Part shown: one piece after another, positions 42,741-50,941 of the stretch | How positions within the stretch are numbered: position 1 is the stretch's first letter | Layout: every line of letters starts with the position of its first letter | Assembly (NCBI RefSeq): GCF_001643375.1 | Contig: NZ_LSHB01000011.1 | Location: 62,001-126,000, forward strand | Length of the DNA stretch: 64,000 nt | Source of the DNA: Chryseobacterium sp. FP211-J200 | GTDB taxonomy: Bacteria > Bacteroidota > Bacteroidia > Flavobacteriales > Weeksellaceae | Reading direction: 5' to 3' | Position numbers and translations under genes: made by a program | The notes under the pieces: model-generated | Told to the model about the DNA's origin: nothing | The model's database searches: none | The model's input: only the letters and a program-made list of their open reading frames with translations

Positions 42741-42754
42741 AAAAACACAAACAA

Positions 42755-43171
42755 ATGAATATAATCCTAACCCAAATCAACGGAATTCCCATCCGCAGGA
42801 ATTTCGTCGAAAACCTACCGTACAATCCACACCTAAAAAAATTATTAAGCGGAAAACGCCAAGCCGGAATTCTAAGCGAAGTTCTTTTCTGGACACAAGT
42901 TCGAGCCAAAACATTTCATAACATTGATTTTGACAGACAAAGAATTATAGGAAATTATATTGTTGATTTTTATGTCAAGACACTTGGATTAATCATCGAA
43001 ATCGATGGTTCAAGTCACGATGAGAAAGAAGTTTATGATGGGATAAGACAAACTTATTTGGAATCTTTGAATTTGAAAATATTCAGAATTACAGATTTTG
43101 ATGTGAAGAATAATTTGGCTTTGGTGATGAAAGAATTAGAAGCTTTTATTATCGAAAATTACAGATGCTAA
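42755..43171 (+). CDS. DUF559 Vsr-like endonuclease-fold protein
   Basis: 138 residues from the ATG at 42755 (frame open from a GTG at 42731 inside the repeat box). It has the PD-(D/E)XK-type core of DUF559: LSEVLFWTQVRA (Glu about 39), the Gln-rich turn DFDRQRIIGNYIVDFYVKTLGLIIEIDGSSHD (Asp in VDFYV about 72, Glu and Asp in IEIDG about 83-85), then DGIRQTYLESLNLKIFRITDFDV. Such proteins resemble very-short-patch-repair nucleases. It is tightly flanked by repeat boxes and ends exactly at the second box, so it looks like a small mobile cassette. Activity unproven. Confidence 0.85.
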   Translation: MNIILTQINGIPIRRNFVENLPYNPHLKKLLSGKRQAGILSEVLFWTQVRAKTFHNIDFDRQRIIGNYIVDFYVKTLGLIIEIDGSSHDEKEVYDGIRQTYLESLNLKIFRITDFDVKNNLALVMKELEAFIIENYRC

Positions 43172-43298
43172 AATTCCCCTCCTCTGGAGGGGTGGATTCG
43201 AGCAAAGGGAGAAGACGGGGTGGTTCAGCATAATTGACCACCCCCGAAATCTGAAATTTACAATTTCAAATTTCTCCCCTCCAGAGGAGGGGAATTTT
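43172..43298. repeat. Right repeat boxes of DUF559 cassette, forming a long inverted repeat
   Basis: A direct copy of the left box (43172-43230) is followed by an inverted copy (43235-43298: GACCACCCCC... to CTCCCCTCCAGAGGAGGGGA). Together they can fold into a hairpin of roughly 60-bp arms with an unpaired centre. Confidence 0.8.
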
Positions 43299-43366
43299 TT
43301 CTCAATTCATTACTGTATATTTTTCAAATTGAATATCTTTAAAACTTTGAAAATCGAAACTTCACT

Positions 43367-45352
43367 ATGACTTTCCAACAACAAATCCAGCAAGGCATTC
43401 CCACAGAATTACCTCAGTCAAAACCATACGAAACCCAAATCAATCACGCCCCGAAACGTAAAGAAATCCTGTCAGACGAAGAAAAAAAACTTGCTCTGAA
43501 AAATGCTTTACGCTATTTCGAACCCAAATTCCACGCAGAATTGTTGCCTGAATTTAATGAAGAACTGGAAAAATACGGCAGAATTTATATGTACCGCTTC
43601 CGTCCGGATTATGAGATGAAAGCGAGAGACATTGCCGAATATCCAGGGAAATCTGAGCAGGCAAAAGCCATTATGCTGATGATTCAGAACAATCTGGATT
43701 ATGCCGTGGCACAACATCCGCACGAACTGATTACTTACGGTGGAAATGGTGCGGTGTTCAGCAACTGGGCGCAGTATCTTCTGACGATGAAATATCTGTC
43801 GGAAATGACTGACGAACAAACGTTGACGATGTATTCCGGTCATCCGATGGGATTATTTCCTTCGCACAAAGATGCACCCAGAGTCGTGGTGACGAACGGG
43901 ATGATGATTCCAAATTATTCCAAGCCGGATGATTGGGAAAAATTCAATGCGTTGGGTGTTTCGCAATACGGACAAATGACGGCCGGATCTTATATGTACA
44001 TCGGTCCGCAGGGAATTGTGCACGGAACGACGATTACCGTTTTGAATGCTTTCAGAAAAATCAATAAAGAACCAAAAGGCGGATTATTCGTCACGTCAGG
44101 TTTAGGCGGAATGTCCGGAGCTCAGCCGAAAGCAGGAAATATCGCAGGTTGTATTACGGTCATTGCGGAAGTCAATCCAAAGATTACAAAAATCCGTCAC
44201 GAACAGAAATGGGTGAATGAAATCCACGAAAATCTGGATGAACTGGTGGCGAGAGTAAGAAAAGCGCAGGAAAATCAGGAAACGGTTTCTTTGGCTTACC
44301 TTGGAAACATCGTCGATATCTGGGAGAAATTTGATGAAGAAAATTTAAAAATCGATATCGGTTCAGACCAGACTTCGCTTCACAATCCTTGGGCGGGCGG
44401 TTATTATCCGGTCGGGCAAAGCTTTGAGGAATCCAATACGATGATGGCTGAAAACCCTGAATTATTCAAAGAAAAAGTTCAGGAAACCTTGAGAAGACAC
44501 GCTTCCGCCATCAATAAACATACAGCAAAAGGAACCTATTTTTTCGATTATGGAAATGCCTTTTTACTCGAAGCTTCCAGAGCCGGAGCCGATATAATGT
44601 CGGAAAATCCTACGATTGGAAGGGAGTTCAAATATCCGTCATATGTTCAGGATATTATGGGGCCGATGTGTTTTGATTATGGTTTCGGGCCGTTCCGTTG
44701 GGTTTGTACCAGCGGAAAACCTGAAGATTTGCAGAAAACAGATGACATTGCGTGTGCCGTTTTAGAGGAAATTATTAAAACATCGCCCGAAGAAATCCAG
44801 CAGCAGATGAAAGACAACATCACGTGGATCAAAGGTGCTCAGGAAAATAATCTGGTCGTTGGTTCGCAGGCGAGAATTCTGTACGCCGATGCCGAAGGAA
44901 GAATGAAAATTGCAGAAGCTTTCAATAAAGCTATTAAAAATGAAGAAATCGGAGCGGTGGTTTTGGGAAGAGACCATCACGATGTTTCGGGGACGGATTC
45001 GCCGTACAGAGAGACTTCCAACATTTATGACGGCTCGAGATTTACGGCAGATATGGCGATTCACAATGTGATTGGCGACAGCTTCCGTGGGGCGACCTGG
45101 GTAAGCATCCACAATGGTGGCGGCGTTGGCTGGGGCGAAGTCATCAACGGTGGTTTCGGGATGTTGCTGGATGGAAGCGATGATGCCGACAGAAGATTAA
45201 AATCTATGCTTTTCTGGGACGTCAACAACGGAATTTCCCGCAGAAGCTGGGCAAGAAATGAAGGTGCTGTTTTTGCGATTAAAAGAGCAATGGAAGCTGA
45301 ACCGAATTTGAAAGTAACGTTGCCGAATATTGTGGATGAGCGTTTGTTTTAA
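43367..45352 (+). CDS. hutU: Urocanate hydratase
   Basis: Adds water to urocanate, the second step of histidine degradation, with tightly bound NAD. 661 residues, the longer Bacteroidota form. Motifs: MYSGHPMGLFPSHKDAPRVVVTNGMMIPNYS, SQYGQMTAGSYMYIGPQGIVHGT, FVTSGLGGMSGAQPKA (NAD-binding GxGG), SDQTSLHNPWAGGYYP, VCTSGKPEDL (conserved Cys region) and VGRDHHDVSGTDSPYRETSNI. No other hut gene is adjacent, so the histidine pathway is scattered. Good terminator after it. Confidence 0.96.
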   Translation: MTFQQQIQQGIPTELPQSKPYETQINHAPKRKEILSDEEKKLALKNALRYFEPKFHAELLPEFNEELEKYGRIYMYRFRPDYEMKARDIAEYPGKSEQAKAIMLMIQNNLDYAVAQHPHELITYGGNGAVFSNWAQYLLTMKYLSEMTDEQTLTMYSGHPMGLFPSHKDAPRVVVTNGMMIPNYSKPDDWEKFNALGVSQYGQMTAGSYMYIGPQGIVHGTTITVLNAFRKINKEPKGGLFVTSGLGGMSGAQPKAGNIAGCITVIAEVNPKITKIRHEQKWVNEIHENLDELVARVRKAQENQETVSLAYLGNIVDIWEKFDEENLKIDIGSDQTSLHNPWAGGYYPVGQSFEESNTMMAENPELFKEKVQETLRRHASAINKHTAKGTYFFDYGNAFLLEASRAGADIMSENPTIGREFKYPSYVQDIMGPMCFDYGFGPFRWVCTSGKPEDLQKTDDIACAVLEEIIKTSPEEIQQQMKDNITWIKGAQENNLVVGSQARILYADAEGRMKIAEAFNKAIKNEEIGAVVLGRDHHDVSGTDSPYRETSNIYDGSRFTADMAIHNVIGDSFRGATWVSIHNGGGVGWGEVINGGFGMLLDGSDDADRRLKSMLFWDVNNGISRRSWARNEGAVFAIKRAMEAEPNLKVTLPNIVDERLF

Positions 45353-45370
45353 AACTTTTTAGATATGGGA

Positions 45371-45397
45371 AAACCTGCTGTGAGGCAGGTTTTTTTA
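45371..45397 (+). terminator. Rho-independent terminator of hutU
   Basis: 8-bp stem AAACCTGC/GCAGGTTT, then a T tract. Confidence 0.85.
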
Positions 45398-45417
45398 TTT
45401 AGATTTATTTCTTATTT

Positions 45418-46323
45418 TTAGGGAAATATATCAATTAAATGATAAAAAGTTTTCTCATTTTGAGAAACAAATTTTGTCTTTATTTTTTTTAAATGAATTG
45501 TACATGATTTGTTTAAATATTCCAAGCTTAATTCTATAATTTTATCTTCATCTATATCCTCTCCAATTAGACCTGAAACTTTATGTCCATTTTCATCAAC
45601 AAACTCAAATTTTCCAGAATCTAATAATACCCCTCGTAACGTACCTCTAATCTCAATAACTTCTTCATCGGTTATAGCTGAATTTATCCTTTCATAACCT
45701 TTATGAATATTTTCTGTGGAGATTTCTAATGTCTCATTATCTTTTTCAAATTTTAAAATTGAGTTTTCATTATCAATTTCTTTTAAGAAAGATTTTAAAT
45801 TATTCAAACTTCTAGGAGGAGTTACTGCAACAATTTCTTCAAAAGTTTCATCACTATTTGTTGCTGCATTTACAAGATTTATAACATTTTCAATAGCCTT
45901 ATCAACTTCTGTTTCAGAAAAAATATTATTTTTATTCAGTTGAGTTAATTGTACACCAAATGAACCTGTAGGTAATGCTGTTAGATAAAGTTCCGCATCA
46001 TCAATATCTTTTGTCTTACCTCTTTTACCAACTATACCATACTTTATTTTCGTTGTTTCCGTTTTTACAAGCTCCTGAAATGGTTTTAGTACTTTACTCA
46101 CAAAATCTATCTTAATACCTCTAGAGCCTGAAACAGCATTGCCACTAAATAAAAGTGAGACAATTGCTTCACTTACTTCTTCGGTTAGATTTTCTAATTT
46201 ATCTTCTAAAATTTTAATTTTCATAGATAAACTCTTAGACATAAAAGGGTCGTTGTTTGCAAAACCTAATAAGTTTTCAAGTTCAATAATTTGACTCTTT
46301 ATTTGATTCTTTAAATTTATCAT
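45418..46323 (-). CDS. Partner protein of the nucleotidyltransferase-like gene, unknown family
   Basis: 301 residues, AT-rich coding. The N-terminal 70 residues look coiled (LKNQIKSQIIELENLLGF ... KIKILEDKLENLTEEVSEAI). The middle contains KIKYGIVGKRGKTKDIDDAELYLTALPTGSFGVQL and a helical part (VDKAIENVINLVNAAT). The C-terminal 80 residues (EVIEIRGTLRGVLLDSGKFEFVDENGHKVSGLIGED ... IHLKKIKTKF) look like a small beta-barrel (SH3/OB-like). It starts inside the stop of the upstream nucleotidyltransferase gene (4-bp overlap), so both are made together. I know no family for it. No signal peptide or membrane segment. Confidence 0.7.
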   Translation of the reverse strand: MINLKNQIKSQIIELENLLGFANNDPFMSKSLSMKIKILEDKLENLTEEVSEAIVSLLFSGNAVSGSRGIKIDFVSKVLKPFQELVKTETTKIKYGIVGKRGKTKDIDDAELYLTALPTGSFGVQLTQLNKNNIFSETEVDKAIENVINLVNAATNSDETFEEIVAVTPPRSLNNLKSFLKEIDNENSILKFEKDNETLEISTENIHKGYERINSAITDEEVIEIRGTLRGVLLDSGKFEFVDENGHKVSGLIGEDIDEDKIIELSLEYLNKSCTIHLKKIKTKFVSQNEKTFYHLIDIFP

Positions 46324-46880
46324 AATGTTAAATTATTTAGATATTCAAATGCGCTATCATCTATTTCTGGAGTATTTAATTCCAATCTGATTATACCTTT
46401 CCATATTCCTAAGCGGTTATGTGAAAATAATTGAATCCAATATCTTGTGTATTCTATAGTGAATAATGGATTCATTGCATAATTGAATGGATAGTGATCA
46501 AGTTTATAATTTATTTTTGACGTATTAAAATCTGAAAAATCAATAAAATTATTTTGTATTTCATCTATTTGTTCTGGAGCAAGGATATTAGGGTTAAATA
46601 ATGTTACAATATCCAAGTCTCTAGGGGCTCTCTCTTCACTTATTTCTATATTCTCAGTAAAACTTCCATCTAACCACTGAAAACCTTCAATTATACCAAC
46701 TTCATTTAACTTTTTTCTAAATTTCAATAATCCTTCTAAAATCTCAATTCTTTGAGGCGATGTAGCAAATTGCTGTACAAACTCAAGAGAATTTGACAAA
46801 TATGGACTCAATTGGCTTCTGTCGGTAGGATTACCAATATGTGGAGGCGTCACATTATTATGGTCAAAATTTGGAATCAT
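46320..46880 (-). CDS. DUF6932-like nucleotidyltransferase-fold protein
   Basis: 186 residues. WLDGSFTEN (Gly72-Ser73) followed by RDLDIVTLF (Asp88-x-Asp90) is the signature GS...DxD of polymerase-beta-type nucleotidyltransferases in the minimal form used by MNT-like toxin/antitoxin and defence proteins. The N-terminal MIPNFDHNNVTPPHIGNPTDRSQL and RIEILEGLLKFRKKL fit what I remember of DUF6932. Third catalytic acidic residue: not certain (Asp108 or nearby). It is the first gene of a two-gene operon with the unknown 301-residue partner. Its promoter carries the TTACGG dyad. Confidence 0.7.
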   Translation of the reverse strand: MIPNFDHNNVTPPHIGNPTDRSQLSPYLSNSLEFVQQFATSPQRIEILEGLLKFRKKLNEVGIIEGFQWLDGSFTENIEISEERAPRDLDIVTLFNPNILAPEQIDEIQNNFIDFSDFNTSKINYKLDHYPFNYAMNPLFTIEYTRYWIQLFSHNRLGIWKGIIRLELNTPEIDDSAFEYLNNLTL

Positions 46881-46950
46881 TGATAAGTATTGTATGGTTA
46901 TTTGTTTTTATGTTATAAATATGGATATAAATTTACAAACAAAATAAAAC

Positions 46951-46995
46951 CAAATATAGAAAAACAAAATTATTTAAAATTACGGTTTTCCATAA
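46951..46995 (-). promoter_or_regulatory. Dyad TTACGG-N4-CCATAA plus -7 box upstream of nucleotidyltransferase pair
   Basis: The dyad at 46980-46995 (one mismatch between arms) is followed on the minus strand after exactly 21 bp by TATATTTG (46951-46958), a TAnnTTTG match. Same geometry as at 1262-1306 and 8494-8538. Confidence 0.5.
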
Positions 46996-47035
46996 ACCAT
47001 TAAAAAATAAAAAAATTCATTTTTTCAAAAAGGAC

Positions 47036-47220
47036 TGCTTTACATCAAATACTTTTTACATTTATTACAACCAACCTTATTTGTAACCAAATATAACATA
47101 CATTTTGGTAAAACAAGCTTGCTTTTAACCAAATATAATTTACATTTCTTCAAAACAGGGTCGTTTGTGACCAAATACAACTGTATTTTGTTTCCAACAA
47201 TATTGTTTGTGAATTAATAC
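47036..47220 (+). repeat. 42-bp degenerate tandem array (four units plus a partial)
   Basis: Units at 47036-47077, 47078-47119, 47120-47161 and 47162-47203, with a partial fifth to 47220. Shared core: TTTGTAACCAAATATAA, then TACATTT and AAAACA. One plus-strand frame reads through units 1-4 as 14-residue repeats (FVTKYN-x-HF-x-KT) but no start codon or RBS is evident. It fills most of the gap between the nucleotidyltransferase pair and the DUF6261 gene. Confidence 0.8.
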
Positions 47221-47284
47221 TAAATTTTTATATTTGTTTTAAGGATTTAGTTCCATTATTAATAACAAAAACACATTTTTACTG

Positions 47285-47983
47285 ATGAAAATTACATTAG
47301 CGCGTCTGAGCACCAAAAATCTTGCGACTTTGGCTCAGAGAATTCTCAGCAACATCCAGTCAGGAAAATATCCTGTGATCACCAACCATCCGCTTACCGC
47401 GACTTTGCAAACCTCGTACGCCAGCTATGACCTGGTCTATACCAAGCAGATCTACAGCGGAAAAGGGAAAGAGGTTGCAAAGGCAGACCAGGAGCGGGAT
47501 GTGACTTACAGCAATCTGAAAGCCTTCCTCAATGGTTACAGAAAGCTCCCTTCTGCTCCCAATTCTCAGTTGGCGGCGGACCTGTACGGGGTTTTCAAAA
47601 CTTTTGGATTGAACCTGAATCGGCTAAGCTATTCCTCACAAACCGCGCAGATGAAAAAGCTGATTGAGATGCTGGAGCTTCCTGAAAACAAGCAAAAAAT
47701 AACGGATCTCTCCTTAGATCCAGGTTTCGCAGAGATGAAGACCAAACACGATGTTTTTGAACTGCTGTTTGCAGACCAGGCAGAGGCCAACGCCGACCTT
47801 AGAAATATGACGAGCGCATCTGCCATCCGACAGGATCTGGAGAAAAACCTGAAAACCTATCTCAACCTTTTGACCGCAATGAAGTCTGTTTCCGGTTGGG
47901 AACTCCTCTACTCCGATACGAATGAATTGGTGAAGGCGGCGAGAAATTCGGAGCATGAGACACCAAAGGATCAACCGTCTTAG
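47285..47983 (+). CDS. DUF6261 family protein
   Basis: 232 residues, hydrophilic and helical, no signal peptide. LSTKNLATLAQRILSNIQS at the start and the central ADQERDVTYSNLKAFLNGYRKL fit DUF6261, a Bacteroidota-restricted family of unknown function. The C-terminal SARNS-like tail (AARNSEHETPKDQPS) is probably disordered. Base composition is GC-richer than the nucleotidyltransferase pair. Many Bacteroidota carry several such genes, often next to tandem repeats, as here. Confidence 0.75.
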   Translation: MKITLARLSTKNLATLAQRILSNIQSGKYPVITNHPLTATLQTSYASYDLVYTKQIYSGKGKEVAKADQERDVTYSNLKAFLNGYRKLPSAPNSQLAADLYGVFKTFGLNLNRLSYSSQTAQMKKLIEMLELPENKQKITDLSLDPGFAEMKTKHDVFELLFADQAEANADLRNMTSASAIRQDLEKNLKTYLNLLTAMKSVSGWELLYSDTNELVKAARNSEHETPKDQPS

Positions 47984-48080
47984 ATGATTTCGAAAATCTT
48001 GAACGATTTTTAGAATGAGGCAGAACTGTTGCGAGTCAACTGGAAATGCCAATGCACAGATCGGTAAGAAATTAAAATAA

Positions 48081-48117
48081 AAAAAAACCTTTCAGCTAGC
48101 AACTGAAAGGTTTTTTT
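48081..48117. terminator. Bidirectional terminator
   Basis: 15-bp perfect stem (AAAAAAACCTTTCAG and complement) with a 7-nt loop between convergent genes. Confidence 0.88.
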
Positions 48118-48137
48118 GTTAAGGCATCAATCGGTTT

Positions 48138-48788
48138 TTAGTAAGCAGCCGTAAAACGTTGTTTTACGAAGTTGTTTTGCTCCAATTCGTCTACCAAAGC
48201 CACAGCCACGTCTTCTACTGAAAGGATGCTTCTGCCGTCTGCATCGAAAACTGGATTTTCCAAAGCCGTTCTGTACGTTCCAACTCTCACGCCGGCAGTT
48301 CCTGGGTGCATTTCGATTGCTGGGGAGAAGAAGGTCCAATCTAAAGTTTCATTCTTTTTGACCTCGTTCAGATAATCTCTGGCTGCAGTTGCGCCTGGTT
48401 TGATGTCAGCAGGGAAATCCGGCCCGTCCACCAACTGGTTCCCATCGATGAACAAACTTCCAGCGCCACCAACGGTAATGAATCTCTTCACGCCTGACTC
48501 CTCCACTGCTTTCTCGATGTTTTTGCTACCGTTCAGAAAGTCGTTGTATAGATTTGGATTCGTCCAACCTGCGTTGAAGGTGTTGATCACGGCATCATTT
48601 CCTTCCAAGACTTTCGCCAATTCTTCTACATTGTTCACATCTGCGCTGATGGCGCTCACGTTGTCCTTCGCCTCTACTTTTGAGCTGTCTCTTGCGATGG
48701 CGTTTACTGCGTAACCTCTGTTTGATAATTCGTTCACGACTTGTTTTCCTACGAAGCCTGTTGCTCCGATCACTGCTACTTTTTTCAT
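48138..48788 (-). CDS. NAD(P)-dependent atypical SDR (NAD(P)H-binding oxidoreductase)
   Basis: 216 residues. VAVIGATGFVGKQVVNELSNRGY (GxxGxxG, about 7-13), SAISADVNNVEELAKVLEGNDAVINTF and KRFITVGGAGSLFIDG define an NmrA-like/atypical SDR, comparable to YwnB and Rv-type reductases. Its upstream neighbour is an Rrf2 regulator on the same strand, and between them lies a palindrome AATTGTA-A-TACAATT. That arrangement suggests stress-induced control by the Rrf2 protein. Confidence 0.88.
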   Translation of the reverse strand: MKKVAVIGATGFVGKQVVNELSNRGYAVNAIARDSSKVEAKDNVSAISADVNNVEELAKVLEGNDAVINTFNAGWTNPNLYNDFLNGSKNIEKAVEESGVKRFITVGGAGSLFIDGNQLVDGPDFPADIKPGATAARDYLNEVKKNETLDWTFFSPAIEMHPGTAGVRVGTYRTALENPVFDADGRSILSVEDVAVALVDELEQNNFVKQRFTAAY

Positions 48789-48854
48789 AATTTTAAATAT
48801 TTATTTTAAATGAATTCGTTGACCTTTTGGATTGATAATTAAACTTTCTAAATT

Positions 48855-48869
48855 AATTGTAATACAATT
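48855..48869 (-). promoter_or_regulatory. Candidate Rrf2 operator upstream of the reductase
   Basis: 15-bp palindrome AATTGTA-A-TACAATT in the 105-bp gap between the Rrf2 gene and the reductase gene. A likely binding site by position and symmetry only. Confidence 0.4.
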
Positions 48870-48893
48870 TGTTACATTTTACACTAAATTTTT

Positions 48894-49304
48894 TTAATCG
48901 AATTGATAGGTAAAATCTGATAACTTTTTGTTCTTCAGAAATTGAAAAACTAAATCATCTGTTTCTATAAATAGGATATTCAGATTTTTATTGATGTCCT
49001 TCCCTACGCTGCAAAGTGGATTCGGGTTTTGGTTTTTCTTGCCAAGAACTTCGGAGTTTTTTATGGCTTGATAGATATCTGCAACATTCACTTCTTCAGG
49101 ATTTTTACCAATTCTTACGCCTCCATCTTTTCCTTGTCGGCTTTCTATAAGACCATATGTTTTCAGATTTCCCAACTCTTTACGAACGATCACAGGATTC
49201 ACGTTGATGCTACCAGCCAGCCAATCAGACGTCAGCCATTCCTGCGGATCTTTCGCAAGAAGGGTCATAATGTGGATGGCGGTTGCAAATCTTGTGTTGT
49301 TCAT
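48894..49304 (-). CDS. Rrf2-family transcriptional regulator (YwnA-like)
   Basis: 136 residues: N-terminal winged helix (FATAIHIMTLLAKDPQEWLTSDWLAGSINVNPVIVRKELGNLKTYGLIESRQGKDGGVRIGKNPEEVNVADIYQAI) typical of Rrf2. The three-Cys iron-sulphur motif of IscR/NsrR is absent; only one Cys is present (PLCSVG), which fits redox-sensing YwnA/YjeB-like members. It probably represses the downstream reductase and itself. Confidence 0.92.
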   Translation of the reverse strand: MNNTRFATAIHIMTLLAKDPQEWLTSDWLAGSINVNPVIVRKELGNLKTYGLIESRQGKDGGVRIGKNPEEVNVADIYQAIKNSEVLGKKNQNPNPLCSVGKDINKNLNILFIETDDLVFQFLKNKKLSDFTYQFD

Positions 49305-49343
49305 ACTGGTGCAAATTTATAAATATTTTTAAATGTAACAAAA

Positions 49344-49378
49344 ATAATTACAGTTAAATTTTTCTTAACTGTAATTAT
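49344..49378 (-). terminator. Terminator of serine hydrolase gene
   Basis: 14-bp perfect stem (ATAATTACAGTTAA and complement), 7-nt loop, followed on the minus strand by TTTTTG. Confidence 0.75.
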
Positions 49379-49387
49379 CAGTAAAGT

Positions 49388-50872
49388 TTACTTCGTCTCA
49401 ATCTCTACAATCTTCTTTCCTACTTCTCCAAAGTATTGATTCAAAATAGATTCATACACTTTGTAGCCATCATCCACATTGGTGAAGATCACGAGACCTT
49501 GTTTGGTTTTGGGTAAAATGATGGCAAAGGTGTTCACGCCTTTGTCGGAACCGCCGTGAGATAATGCGATCTCATTATTTCCCAGGTCATAGATCTCAAA
49601 ACCGAGTCCGAAATATTTGTTCTCTTTGGTTTTAACTTGATTGGTTTTCATCGCTTCAAAAACTTCTTTAGAAAGCAGATCATTGTTCATAATGGAAACT
49701 AAGAATTTACTGTAATCTTCCACCGAAGTCACTAAATCATCTGCGGCACTTGCGGTTTTATTCCTTACAATATCATATGGTTTTCCGTCTTTATCATAGC
49801 CGGTTACAATTCTATCCGCCATCTTTTTCTCATTCCAAATGTAACTTGTATCGCTCATTCCAATTGGCGGGAAAACATATTCTTTAGCCAATTCATCCAA
49901 ACTTTTATTAAACTTCTTTTCAATCGCTTTCCTTAAATACTCAAATCCTTCCCCTGAATATTGGTACTTCGTTCCAGGTTCAAATTCAAAATTGAGTTTG
50001 TTGTCTGTGTTCATCCAACGCCAATTTGGGAAACCGGTTTGATGGCTTAATATCAACCTTGTCGTTAATTTTTTATTTCGAGGATCATTGGCAATATTCG
50101 GATCTGTAAAATATTTGTAAAGCAGCTCATCAAGATTCCATTTTCCGAGACTTACCAAGCGCAAGACCGTCATCGCAGTGACAGGTTTGGTCAAAGATGC
50201 GACGTTGAAAAGCGAATTGTAGGAAGCGGAGGTTTTATCATTTAACTTTCCGTAAACTTTTATCTGTTTCAATTTTCCATCTTCAATCACGCCTAAACCT
50301 AGGGTTGGAATATTGTTGTCTTTTATTAATTTTTCTAAATTGTCCGTCAATTTTGTATTATTTGGATTACCGTGGTCGTAGCTGAGAACGTCGCTCATCA
50401 ACCAATTTCCATTCTTCTTTGTCCAGACTGAAGTGAATTTGGCTTCTCCACCCAGTACATCTGCTTTACCTTTTTCACGAATGTAAAATTGATGTTCGCC
50501 GGTTTGAATCGCGCCGTATAATTCGCCGTTATTATACAATGGGAAAACTTCCAGACTGTTTTCTATCACTTTTCGAATCGGCTTTTGGTTTGGATTGCCG
50601 CAGATGTTTTGTTTCGTTCTTTCCATGAACAATTTCTTGTCCTGAAAACCGCCGTTGTCGTGATAAAATTTAAGATTTTCATCCATCGTTTTTTCCAGAT
50701 AAGCGATGTCGCAATTATTAAAACCACGTTCGAAAAAAAGACTATCCTGTTTTTTTAATTCTAAAAATAAAGGTGCACTTTTATCAATCTGAGCTTGTAG
50801 ATTTCCGAGAGAAAAGAAGAGAATGAAAATGCTGAAGTAGAACCTTGTTGTCATTGAAATTATTTTTGACAA
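49388..50872 (-). CDS. Exported serine hydrolase (beta-lactamase/PBP class C fold) with N-terminal NTF2-like domain
   Basis: 494 residues. A signal peptide (to about residue 28, LQAQ) is followed by an NTF2/DUF4440-like domain (about 35-165, with DNGGFQDKKLFMERTKQN and SVWTKKNGNWLMSDVLSYDH). The C-terminal serine-hydrolase domain has the class-C motifs: SLTK (Ser in FNVASLTKPVTA, about 227), YSG in KYQYSGEGFEYL (about 309) and HGG in IALSHGGSDKG. Family members hydrolyse peptides or esters and rarely beta-lactams. The fusion to an NTF2-like domain is unusual but known in Bacteroidota. Upstream lies a regulator gene on the same strand. Confidence 0.88.
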   Translation of the reverse strand: MSKIISMTTRFYFSIFILFFSLGNLQAQIDKSAPLFLELKKQDSLFFERGFNNCDIAYLEKTMDENLKFYHDNGGFQDKKLFMERTKQNICGNPNQKPIRKVIENSLEVFPLYNNGELYGAIQTGEHQFYIREKGKADVLGGEAKFTSVWTKKNGNWLMSDVLSYDHGNPNNTKLTDNLEKLIKDNNIPTLGLGVIEDGKLKQIKVYGKLNDKTSASYNSLFNVASLTKPVTAMTVLRLVSLGKWNLDELLYKYFTDPNIANDPRNKKLTTRLILSHQTGFPNWRWMNTDNKLNFEFEPGTKYQYSGEGFEYLRKAIEKKFNKSLDELAKEYVFPPIGMSDTSYIWNEKKMADRIVTGYDKDGKPYDIVRNKTASAADDLVTSVEDYSKFLVSIMNNDLLSKEVFEAMKTNQVKTKENKYFGLGFEIYDLGNNEIALSHGGSDKGVNTFAIILPKTKQGLVIFTNVDDGYKVYESILNQYFGEVGKKIVEIETK

Positions 50873-50941
50873 AGATTCTTAATTAGTTGATTTTAAATCA
50901 AAAAAAATACCCGACAAAAACCCGACAATCGACTGCCAAAT

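Noticed and set aside
42731-42754. GTG start for the DUF559 gene
   Set aside because: The GTG lies in the repeat box; the ATG at 42755 begins the conserved part.
47036-47220. CRISPR array or att-site cluster
   Set aside because: The 42-bp units are contiguous with no unique spacers and no integrase or cas gene.
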